From Saprospiraceae bacterium (GTDB taxonomy: Bacteria > Bacteroidota > Bacteroidia > Chitinophagales > Saprospiraceae), in assembly GCA_022844565.1 (NCBI GenBank), contig JALHLK010000005.1, forward strand, positions 114,875 through 178,874: 64,000 nt of DNA, given 5' to 3'. The position numbers were made by a program, and so were the translations under genes. Under the pieces are notes generated by a model that saw only the letters and a program-made list of their open reading frames with translations, ran no database searches and was not told the DNA's origin. Below, piece by piece: positions 25,667 through 34,243 of this stretch. Numbering within the stretch: the stretch's first letter is position 1; each line of letters starts with the position of its first letter.

Positions 25667-26973
25667 CAATGAAAGCCAATTATAAGCCCATTATCATATT
25701 GGATGACGACCCGACTGGGTCACAATCTGTGAGCCAAGTGCCTGTGCTTAATGATTGGTCTAAAGCGTCTATCCAGGCAGAATTGGAGAAAGAGACATCC
25801 GTTTTTTTCATCATTACCAATTCTAGAGCATTATCCCAAATAGAAGCACAACAATTGAATGAGGAAATCGGACAAACTATAAGATCTTTAATCAAAGATT
25901 TTTATATCATCAGTCGTGGGGATTCTACACTTCGAGGGCACTTTTTTTATGAAGTAGCATCATTGGCCAAGGGGTTGCAATGGGATCAAGAAGACTATTT
26001 GACCATATTCATACCCGCTTTTATTGAGGGGAATAGATTGACTAAAGATGATACCCATTATCTAGTAGATCAAGAAAAATGGATACCTATTGCTCAGACG
26101 CCTTATGCCCAAGACAAGACCTTTGGATACCAACACAGCAATTTAGTTGAATTTATCATCGAAAAAACCAATAACCAAATAAAAAAAGTCGAAATTCAAT
26201 CTATTTCCATTGCCAATCTTGAAAAATCTGACACCCTTTTTTTATTGGAAAAAATCCAAAATGCTAAAAAATTCTTAATTGTCAACGCACTCACCTATGA
26301 GCATATTGATCGATTTGCTTCGGTAATCAAAAATAGTGGACGTAAAATCATATTTAGGACATCTGCATCCTTTGCAGCTAGTTTTGGAGGAGTAAAATCT
26401 AGCAAATTACTGTCAAAAGATGAAATTTATCAAAATAGTCCGATTGAAAATGGAGGACTAATAGTAGTAGGTTCGCATGTTCCAAATACTACTGCTCAAC
26501 TCAATCAACTTATACAAAGTGGCATAAAAACCATAGAATTGGAAGTTGAAAGGATATTACATAATCAGAGCCATGTTGAAGATTATTTAAAAAGTCTTGC
26601 TCAGCAAATTGATGACCATTTAGCGGATAAAAACGATGTAGTTTTGTATACTTCTAGAAAACTGGTCACCGGGCATGATGAAACGGAGAGCCTCAAATTG
26701 AGCGTGAATGTTTCAACGAATTTGGTATTTATCATCAAAAACCTAAGCATCCAACCCAAGTTTTTCATTTCTAAAGGAGGGATTACCTCATCGGATATAG
26801 CCACATTTGGATTAAATATAAAAAGAGCTATCGTGCTAGGTCAAGTAGAAAAAGGAATATCAGTATGGCAAACAGATGAATCCTCCAAATTTCCATTAAT
26901 GCCTTACATTGTATTTCCAGGTAATGTTGGTACTCCTGACACTTTAAAACATGTGTATGATAAAATCAGATAA
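25663..26973 (+). CDS. Four-carbon acid sugar kinase family protein (DUF1537)
   Basis: A 436-residue cytoplasmic kinase. N-terminal acid-sugar-binding domain: 'IILDDDPTGSQSV' and 'ISRGDSTLRGHFFYE'. C-terminal nucleotide-binding domain: 'KGGITSSDIA', 'VLGQVEKGISVW' and 'PYIVFPGNVG'. All are hallmarks of the DtnK/OtnK/DenK family, which phosphorylates D-threonate, D-erythronate, L-threonate or related acids. These kinases usually pair with a PdxA2-type dehydrogenase, absent in this window. The downstream Gfo/Idh gene overlaps it by 23 bases. It suggests that an acid sugar is a product of the PUL. Confidence 0.88.
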   Translation: MTMKANYKPIIILDDDPTGSQSVSQVPVLNDWSKASIQAELEKETSVFFIITNSRALSQIEAQQLNEEIGQTIRSLIKDFYIISRGDSTLRGHFFYEVASLAKGLQWDQEDYLTIFIPAFIEGNRLTKDDTHYLVDQEKWIPIAQTPYAQDKTFGYQHSNLVEFIIEKTNNQIKKVEIQSISIANLEKSDTLFLLEKIQNAKKFLIVNALTYEHIDRFASVIKNSGRKIIFRTSASFAASFGGVKSSKLLSKDEIYQNSPIENGGLIVVGSHVPNTTAQLNQLIQSGIKTIELEVERILHNQSHVEDYLKSLAQQIDDHLADKNDVVLYTSRKLVTGHDETESLKLSVNVSTNLVFIIKNLSIQPKFFISKGGITSSDIATFGLNIKRAIVLGQVEKGISVWQTDESSKFPLMPYIVFPGNVGTPDTLKHVYDKIR

Positions 26974-27973
26974 AAAGCTAAAAGGCATAGTGGTTGGCTG
27001 TGGTTACTTTGCCCAATTTCATATCGAGGCATGGAGTCGTATGCCAGAAGTAGAGATTTTAGCTATTTGCGATCACGATATTCAGAAAGCGCAATCTACG
27101 GGAGAAAAATATGGAATTTTTGGAGCTCATTGCACCCTCGAAGAAGCTTTAGACCGATACCAGCCTGATTTTGTAGATATTGCCACTCCCCCTTCTACCC
27201 ATCTAGAATTATGTACCCTAGCTGCCAAAAACAAATGCAATATCATCGTACAAAAACCCCTTGCCCCTAGCTATAAAGATGCTTTAAAAATACAAAATCT
27301 AGCGGTAGCATACGGCGTCAGAATCATGGTGCACGAAAATTTTAGATTCCAACCATGGCATCGAGCCATCAAAGCCTTACTTACAAATAATACCATCGGA
27401 AAACCGCTCAACACCCTTTGGAGAATGCGTATGGGTGACGGATGGCAATCCAACGCCTACCTCGACAGACAACCCTACTTCAGAGAAATGCCTCGGCTAT
27501 TGATCTTTGAGACAGGCATTCATATGATCGACACGTTAAGATATTATTTTGGTGAGCCTCTCACGGTATATGCAAAATTAAAAAAACTCAATCCAGCTAT
27601 AAAAGGAGAAGACACCGGTATGGTTTTTCTAGAATTTGAAGGAGGCAATGATGCCATCTTAGATATGAGCCGATACCACGAAAGTGATGCCGAAAACCCA
27701 AGATTGACCTTCGGAGAAATCACCATCGAAGGTCAACTAGGCAAAATTAATTTACACCCAGATGGTACCATAATGATCAAAAAACATGGAGAACCTGCCT
27801 ATCAACACCAATATCATTTTGAGCCTATCAACTTTGCAGGTGATTGTGTATTTGCTACGCAAAAGCATTTTGTGGAGTGTTTGCTATATAATGGTGAATT
27901 TGAAACTTCGGTGGGGGGGTATTTGAGGAATATTAGGGTACAGGAGGGGATTTATGGGAATAAAGAGGCATGA
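26951..27973 (+). CDS. Gfo/Idh/MocA-family oxidoreductase
   Basis: A 340-residue NAD(P)-dependent sugar dehydrogenase. The Rossmann motif is 'VVGCGYFAQFH' (residues about 14-24), with the family's 'VQKPLAPSY' (the EKP-type lysine region) and the C-terminal dimer sheet ('FEGGNDAILDMSRYHE'). No signal peptide, so it acts in the cytoplasm on a monosaccharide or its acid. The track start MCM overlaps the kinase by 23 bases; the second methionine (26957) is equally likely. It is the last gene of the left-arm operon that begins with the DUF5060 enzyme. Confidence 0.9.
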   Translation: MCMIKSDKKLKGIVVGCGYFAQFHIEAWSRMPEVEILAICDHDIQKAQSTGEKYGIFGAHCTLEEALDRYQPDFVDIATPPSTHLELCTLAAKNKCNIIVQKPLAPSYKDALKIQNLAVAYGVRIMVHENFRFQPWHRAIKALLTNNTIGKPLNTLWRMRMGDGWQSNAYLDRQPYFREMPRLLIFETGIHMIDTLRYYFGEPLTVYAKLKKLNPAIKGEDTGMVFLEFEGGNDAILDMSRYHESDAENPRLTFGEITIEGQLGKINLHPDGTIMIKKHGEPAYQHQYHFEPINFAGDCVFATQKHFVECLLYNGEFETSVGGYLRNIRVQEGIYGNKEA

Positions 27974-28278
27974 GTTGAAGAATTGTCTGAAGATTTTGAT
28001 ATATTTGGGAAACTCAATAACCAAGTCTTTCGCTTTAAAAAAGGTATCAATTATGATGCGTTCTTAATTCAATTAAAAAAAGAATCATGAGATTAGAAGA
28101 ATTATCAAAAAGAAATTTAAGAAAGAATCCGTTAATGGTTGTTGATAAGACTCTTGATAGATTTAAAAATGTACAAATTCCAATTTACAAAATTGACTCA
28201 GCAAATTCAGTATCTGAAGCTTCTAACTTTTATGAGGTGTTTCCACATCTTAAAAAAGAAGAAATCACGAAGCCATAA
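27974..28278 (+). pseudogene. Remnant of one or two small genes, function unknown
   Basis: Right after the Gfo/Idh stop the same frame is open for 38 codons with a protein-like composition ('FGKLNNQVFRFKKGINYDAF') and then ends in an ATGA overlap with a 63-residue ORF (28087-28278, 'MRLEELSKRNLRKNPLMVV'). The first piece has no start codon and looks like the C-terminus of a truncated gene; the second piece starts properly. The layout is like a small operon (toxin-antitoxin style) whose 5' part was lost when the PUL was assembled. I recognise neither product. The 28279-28398 stretch holds nothing further. Confidence 0.45.
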
Positions 28279-28398
28279 TCGAGTAGCGTGAGGCAACCAA
28301 AGAGACACCTGAGCCATTTCACATTTATATTGTAATGTAATAAGCAGTTCACCTCCGTAAGTATGGACCTTCCCGATTCATCGCAAAAAATAAAAGCC

Positions 28399-30408
28399 TT
28401 ATCTATTTCTAGGGTTATCAATTACTGGAAACTGTGCAATTCGAAGTGTGGTGCATCCATAAGGTATTAATTCTAACTCTTCAACAGGTGTGTATAGTTC
28501 AATATAAGGATGCGATTGTATTGGGATTTTGCCTGTAGAATTCATTGATTTTTCCCAAAATGGAATCTGTCTTCCTTTTATTTTGATTGAAATTGGAGCA
28601 TTTGGAAGATTCCATGGATAATCGGAATAAGAAGCGGAAATATCAACTTTTAAAGAATCTGCATTAATTTGGTTTTCGATGATGCCATAATTCCATTTTG
28701 AAGGAGTAGTTACTTCAAAAAAAGTATCATCAAATTCTTCGGTCTTGACTTCTCTCCAATCTTCTTCTAATTTTAAAGCATAGACTAAAGGCCCTCTTTC
28801 GATTCCTAAGGAATTTTCGTACCACCTTGAAAATGCAATATTCATTGGCAATTGAAGCTCTACTACATCGTTTTCAGACCACTTACGATTCAAAATAAAA
28901 ATCTTTTCCTTATTGTACTTTTGAATTTGTCCGTTTACTTTTATTACAGGATTATTGCACCACTCAGGAATACGAAGGTGAAATGGAAAAGTATTATCAT
29001 TTTTAGTATTGTAAGTAAATTTTATTAAATCCGAAAAAGGGTAATTGGTTTCTTCCGTAAAACTTACCTCTTGCCCATTTGCGACCTTAGCATTTACTTT
29101 AGATGCACCATAAACTAAAGCAGCTAAGCCATTATCGGCTGTTGCGTACCAAAGGTTTTGTACAAACTTTGGAAAACCTTGGTGCATATTGGTCACACAA
29201 CAAGGGTATCCTGTCGTAGTACCAAATACGATCCTCCCTACCCTGTCATTGAAAAAATTTCGGCTTTTATCTGTTATCTCGATTTGATTCACTTGTTGGA
29301 AATATTGCTTTGTTTTATAGTTGTCATCAACTTGGGTTGGCAAGACATTAAATGCTATTTTTTCTAAGTAATCAGCAAAAAAAACATCTCCTGTAATTGG
29401 CAAAATACTTTCAAAAGAATACATAAACTCAACTGCTGAACACAATTCAGAACCTTGTGTTGGGTCATTGCCATGGAGATTTTCGTCGCCACCATACATT
29501 CCATTTACATATCCATGGACATCCTTCAAAGCCATAAGTCCTTCTTTTACAGCATCCATATATTTCGATTCAGGATGTTGTTGGTAATAAATCAAAGGCT
29601 CTTTAATTCCTTGTGCTACATTCACACAGTGAAGTATAGGGAGTGGATTGAGCTTTCTGATGGTGTTATTTGATAGTTTGGTAGTCTAGTCGAAGGTTTG
29701 TTTATGAATGATCTCAGCTAAATCAAGTAGATATTTATCTTTGCAAATGTTGTAATACCAATATACAATCTGAAGGTTATCTCCTCCCCTCTGTTCTGCC
29801 CAATAAGTCCATTTTCCAAGTGGTTTGGTAGGAAGTGTGGCCAATTGATATCTAAAATATTTATCAAAAAAAGAAAGAACCCTTTTATCATTTGTAGCTG
29901 TATAATATTGCTGCATGACTTTAAGCATAACCATTTTTGGCCACCAATCTTCACTCATCGTTTGTTGAGTTCCTTTAATTTTTTTCATTGTTTTTTCATC
30001 AAAAGGAATCGGGCCAAAATAACCATCAGGCCTTTGTTTTGTTAAGCTCCATTCCACCCATTCTTTGGCTTTTGCTATGAGCTTTGGATCATCGAGTATA
30101 TATGCTAAAGGCAACAATCCGTCTATCCAATAAGGACCTCGCTCCCAGCTATCACCTGAGCCCCCAAGCCAACCATTGTTTGGGCCACATACTACAGAAT
30201 ACACACTGTCTAAATGTCCTGTAAGCCCTTCTTTTTGGGTTAAAAGCATTTTTTTTAACCAGCCTTCGGGTTTAATTGAGCCCAAAGGTAGTGGAGTATA
30301 TGGTTGTGCAATTAAAGGCGCTTGATTGGTAATATAATGTTGGTTTCTACTTTGTCCTTGTACCAACAAAGTTGTAATAACCATCAAAAACACATACAAA
30401 TATTTCAT
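28399..30408 (-). pseudogene. GH127-type (DUF1680) glycosidase interrupted by one in-frame stop
   Basis: The track shows two ORFs (30408-29686 and 29625-28399), but both are in the same frame (start-to-start distance 783 bases) and together form one ~670-codon GH127-family gene. A single TAG (29686-29688) interrupts it in 'KQTFD*TTKL'; TGG (Trp) is a likely ancestor. The N-part has a signal peptide and 'GGSGDSWERGPYWIDGLLPL'. The C-part has the catalytic zinc site: Glu-x-Cys in 'GSELC' and the Cys pair in 'YPCCVTN', where the nucleophile is expected. The family removes beta-L-arabinofuranose; some marine members act on 3,6-anhydro-D-galactose. No frameshift is needed, so it may be a recent mutation, a sequence error or a readthrough. 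Confidence 0.85.
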
Positions 30409-30657
30409 TGAATAAAAATTAAAAATTATAACTATAAGTTTATTCTATAATTAAGAATATTCTTTTTAACAATACAATAATAAGTAAAATTTACGTTGAA
30501 AATTAAAAAATGCCCCCTAAGTTTTTATCACTACACCTAACGTACTTTTTAACATACACCTTGTCCTTTCCTTTTTCGTATTCTTTTGACTTTGAAAATG
30601 AGTATTTACACTGTTGATATTTATTTTAACAATAATCGCTTGGCCATCCCCTAGTAG

Positions 30658-32121
30658 TTAATTGCTTTTACCTTTTGGAGCCCCTGCTATTAAATCAAGT
30701 TGATTAAATGTCGCAAAAGCATTTGAATTGTTATTTTTGAGCATGACGTAAATATCGTTTAAGCCATTGGCTCCTCTTATTGCTTGAATGAAATGTCCTT
30801 TTTTAACATTTTTATACGTACCTATTAATTTGCCAGTAGGTGAATTTAGTCTAAATTCTAAATCGCCTACTCCATTTATATTAGATATATTAAACTCTAA
30901 AAAGTAGTAACCAGTGCCTAAATTAATATTTTTGAAAACTAAAGGCTTTCCTGCTTCAATATTTAATGGCGATTCTTTTTTTAGGGAAACGGCATAAGGT
31001 TGATTTATTTTAACACTAGGCACACCTTCTAATGTTTGATTCACAGGAATGATACTTCCATCTTTCGTGTAATCTAACTTGTCAATACATACCGATCTTT
31101 GAGTCCATGTACCCATATTTTTAAACTCATCCTGCCTCCATGATGATAAGGCGGATGTATGGTAAAATAAATAATCTTGACCATGGTATTCTGCAATGCC
31201 TACATGGTTGGATTGCGTAAGACGCCAAGGCACATAACTTTTACCAGGTAGTGCAGGGCCATTGTTGACATTTACACCCAATTCATAATTTACGACACCT
31301 CCGTATGTATAAGGCCCAAGGATGTTGTCAGCATAGGAGTAAGCTATTTCTGATTTGTCTCTATTTGGATCATCGGGATTATCTTTATCAATTTTATTTC
31401 CATATTTCGTATGATAGGATATATAGTACTTGTCATTTTTTTTATGGAGCCAAATTGCCTCCATAAATCGGTCTGTGCCTAGATCTAACTCCTTAGCTTT
31501 AGTCTCCAACTCCATCATATTATCTTTCAATTTTGCTATTTTCTCGTGCCCCCATAGTAGATAAAATGTTCCATCATTGTCTTCAAAAACAGCTGGGTCG
31601 ATGCCTGAAGTTCCTTCTATTTTAGGATTTAGAACTTTAAAGTGTTTATCTGGAGCGTCACTGACCGCTACTCCGATAAAAGAAGTAACAACCCTACCTG
31701 GAGCTCCATTTGTTCTTACCGAATCTGTGTGGTGAATCCAAACAGGATAGTACAAGTAATATTTACCGTCGCGATAAATCATATCCGGTGCCCAAAGTGC
31801 CCAGTCTTGTTTTTGTACAGTACTTGGCATGATGTCATCAATGTTAAAAATTGGCCCGTGATCAACCCAAGTTTTCATATCTGCTGTAGAAAAAGTATGA
31901 TATTTATGCATAGTAGGATAACCGCCCCCTTCATCACTGTCTACCGAAGTGACCATCCACATTCTACCGTCAGGCAATACTCTTGGAGATGCATCTGCGG
32001 TATACATATGGGTTATTACAGGATTGCCATAAGGGTAAGGTTTTACATTTTTATTTGGCTTTTGTGCAATTATTAGTGTTTGAAAGAATAATCCAATAAG
32101 GATGATTTTTAATATTTTCAT
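30658..32121 (-). CDS. GH43-family glycosidase with CBM6-like C-terminus
   Basis: A 487-residue secreted enzyme (signal peptide 'ILIGLFFQTLIIA'). A five-bladed propeller typical of GH43 spans residues about 30-360: candidate base Asp in 'TADASPRV', the pKa-modulating Asp in 'GIDPAVFEDNDGTFYLLWG', and acid Glu in 'FMEAIWL'. The last ~120 residues form a beta-sandwich ('LNIEAGKPLVFKNINLGTGYYFLEF') like CBM6. GH43 enzymes act mostly on alpha-L-arabinofuranosides, beta-xylosides or beta-galactosides; which one cannot be decided. It is divergent from the beta-helix gene, with a 187-base control region between. Confidence 0.88.
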   Translation of the reverse strand: MKILKIILIGLFFQTLIIAQKPNKNVKPYPYGNPVITHMYTADASPRVLPDGRMWMVTSVDSDEGGGYPTMHKYHTFSTADMKTWVDHGPIFNIDDIMPSTVQKQDWALWAPDMIYRDGKYYLYYPVWIHHTDSVRTNGAPGRVVTSFIGVAVSDAPDKHFKVLNPKIEGTSGIDPAVFEDNDGTFYLLWGHEKIAKLKDNMMELETKAKELDLGTDRFMEAIWLHKKNDKYYISYHTKYGNKIDKDNPDDPNRDKSEIAYSYADNILGPYTYGGVVNYELGVNVNNGPALPGKSYVPWRLTQSNHVGIAEYHGQDYLFYHTSALSSWRQDEFKNMGTWTQRSVCIDKLDYTKDGSIIPVNQTLEGVPSVKINQPYAVSLKKESPLNIEAGKPLVFKNINLGTGYYFLEFNISNINGVGDLEFRLNSPTGKLIGTYKNVKKGHFIQAIRGANGLNDIYVMLKNNNSNAFATFNQLDLIAGAPKGKSN

Positions 32122-32146
32122 ACTTTAATTTTATTTTATCTAAGAC

Positions 32147-32162
32147 ATTACTTGCAAGTAAT
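32147..32162. promoter_or_regulatory. 16-bp perfect palindrome, candidate operator
   Basis: ATTACTTGCAAGTAAT is a perfect 16-bp palindrome lying 26 bases upstream of the GH43 start in the divergent control region. Such symmetry is typical of dimeric repressors (LacI, GntR or similar). No such regulator is in the window. Confidence 0.5.
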
Positions 32163-32204
32163 ATATAATACCACAAATGAAATGAAAATTAAGGTAGCAA
32201 AACA

Positions 32205-32236
32205 GCTCTCTTGTACCGATGTTTTGCTCTTAAATT
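32205..32236. promoter_or_regulatory. Direct repeat shared with the susC upstream region
   Basis: GCTCTCTTGT (32205-32214) and TGCTCTTAAAT (32225-32235) are spaced 21 bp start to start. The same two-part motif with the same spacing occurs at 53086-53117 upstream of susC. Candidate site for the AraC-type domain of the hybrid regulator. Confidence 0.5.
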
Positions 32237-32308
32237 TAAAAAATATGACTGACTTGAAAATGCTTTGATCAATGTGTAGTTTTGTAATAAATATTTATAT
32301 TTTTACTT

Positions 32309-34183
32309 ATGAAGAAAAATATTGCCTTGTTAGTTGCTGTATTTATATTTATATCGAAAAATCATGCGCAAAAGATTGATACTTACGAATGGCCTATTGC
32401 TGAAAATGAAGCTATTCTATCTGACAAATACAAAGTATCTATTATTGAAGGTAATGACACGTTAAATTCTATGGTCATCCAATCAAAGTCTAAGGACTTG
32501 GAGATACCTGACTTTGCCAGAGAAATGCGTGGCGGTAGAACTTTTAATTGGACTATGTTTTCTTCAGATTTTAGCAAACCTCTTAAGATTATCGTTGAAA
32601 AAATATTTGGCACTCCCACCAATGATATAGAAATTGTGCCATCCCCATTCAAGATTAATAAAAAAATCCTGAACAATGGTCAAAAAGTTGAAATCATACT
32701 TAATGAACCAAAATATGTATGTATAAACTTTAAATCACAGGACAATATTCATACGAGTGATGGTGTAGTAAAACACATGTTAATGATTTTTGGAGATCCC
32801 TTAGAAACGGATGTACCTGTAAAAAATGATCCAAAAGTTCATGTCTATTCTAAAATATCTACTGTAAAACAAATGGATGATGCAGATATCATATATTTCC
32901 CTAAGGGATACCATGATTTAAAAGTACAATATGACGATGTTAGTAATATGGCAAAGTCTATTAATAAAAGAGGAAAAAAGGTTTACTTTGAAGGTGGAGC
33001 TTATGTACATGGAAGAATTTATAATGCGACGAACGGTAACGTAAAAATATATGGAAGGGGTGTATTATCTGGTAGAGATTTCAAATGGAGTGAGCGATTA
33101 GCACAAAATGGTGGTAAGCCTGGAGTAGATTCATACACAGCGAATAATGCTCATATTGGATTTAGTTCACCTGCTGGATCTAATACAATTGAAGGCATTG
33201 TGGTATGTGATGGTGCTGGTCATGGAGTCAATCTAGGTATTAGTAATAATGTATACCGCAATTTTAAAACTTGGGCATGGCATCCTAACAATGACGGCAT
33301 GCGACCTTGGGGTGTCAATAATACTATCGCAAATTGTTTCGTTCGTGCATGTGATGATGCTATGTACAACAAAGGGCTGACTGTTACAAATACTATCTTT
33401 TGGCAAGGTTTTAATGGATCTATCATTACGACAGGATGGGATGGAGCGTATAATACTGAAAATTCCCTACTTAAGGACAACTACATCATCTATCCCGAAT
33501 GGAGAGGGCTTGGGAATAACAATGGTATCGTCATGTCTCAACAAGATTTTGACATGTCAGGTACCAATGTCGTAATCGAAAATCTTACTGTTGATGGTAA
33601 TGTACCAGCTTTGGTTAATCTTAAAACAAATTCTGGTAAAACTGACTTTGTATTACCAACAGACTTTGGTGGTAAGATTGGAAAAATAGATAATATTCAC
33701 CTTAAAAATGTAGTAGTTACCGGAAATCAAGCAACCTTCAATGGTGATGCTTTTCAACAAACGCCTATACCATCTAAAAATGTGATCAAAGGTGCTATTA
33801 TGAAAAGTGGTGAAATCTTTTTTACGTCCAATGTTAGCTTTACCAATGTTACGATAAATGGAAAATGTATAAGCGATCTTCCTATAAATGATTATTTTAC
33901 GATTGACCCAATGACTACGAAAAATATACAGATAAACAGTTGTGATGTGGTAAGTACTAGCATAAACGAATCAATTGAAGACCAATACACTGTTTTCCCA
34001 AACCCTTCATCGTCAATTTTAAACCTAACAAAACATGCTAAATTATTAGAAATTTTTAATTCAAATGGTCAAAAAGTCATTTCAATAAAGGAGGCAAGTA
34101 GTGTAGATATTTCTGGTTTGAAAAGTGGGTTATATTTTATGATAATTGAAAACTCAAAATCTCTAAGATTTTTAAAATATTGA
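32309..34183 (+). CDS. Secreted right-handed beta-helix glycosidase with T9SS sorting tail
   Basis: A 624-residue enzyme. Signal peptide, then an N-terminal beta domain (residues about 20-190), then a right-handed parallel beta-helix with 'GGAYVHGRIYNATNGNVKIYGRGVLSGRDF'. The candidate catalytic region 'HPNNDGMRPWGVNNT...RACDDAMY' resembles the NTDG and DD aspartates of GH28, but the sequence as a whole is closer to dextranase-like (GH49) helices; the family is not settled. The last ~75 residues ('FPNPSSSILNL...GLYFMIIENSKSLRFLKY') are a type IX secretion C-terminal domain, so it is exported to the cell surface. The only gene in the PUL with this tail that I see. Confidence 0.85.
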   Translation: MKKNIALLVAVFIFISKNHAQKIDTYEWPIAENEAILSDKYKVSIIEGNDTLNSMVIQSKSKDLEIPDFAREMRGGRTFNWTMFSSDFSKPLKIIVEKIFGTPTNDIEIVPSPFKINKKILNNGQKVEIILNEPKYVCINFKSQDNIHTSDGVVKHMLMIFGDPLETDVPVKNDPKVHVYSKISTVKQMDDADIIYFPKGYHDLKVQYDDVSNMAKSINKRGKKVYFEGGAYVHGRIYNATNGNVKIYGRGVLSGRDFKWSERLAQNGGKPGVDSYTANNAHIGFSSPAGSNTIEGIVVCDGAGHGVNLGISNNVYRNFKTWAWHPNNDGMRPWGVNNTIANCFVRACDDAMYNKGLTVTNTIFWQGFNGSIITTGWDGAYNTENSLLKDNYIIYPEWRGLGNNNGIVMSQQDFDMSGTNVVIENLTVDGNVPALVNLKTNSGKTDFVLPTDFGGKIGKIDNIHLKNVVVTGNQATFNGDAFQQTPIPSKNVIKGAIMKSGEIFFTSNVSFTNVTINGKCISDLPINDYFTIDPMTTKNIQINSCDVVSTSINESIEDQYTVFPNPSSSILNLTKHAKLLEIFNSNGQKVISIKEASSVDISGLKSGLYFMIIENSKSLRFLKY

Positions 34184-34243
34184 GTATTTACAATAAATTA
34201 GGCCTGTTGAATAATGAAATATCAAATCTGAAGATATTAATCA

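Noticed and set aside
28399-29625. Separate GH127 gene as in the ORF track
   Set aside because: It lacks a signal peptide and is in frame with the upstream half; one gene with a stop is more likely.
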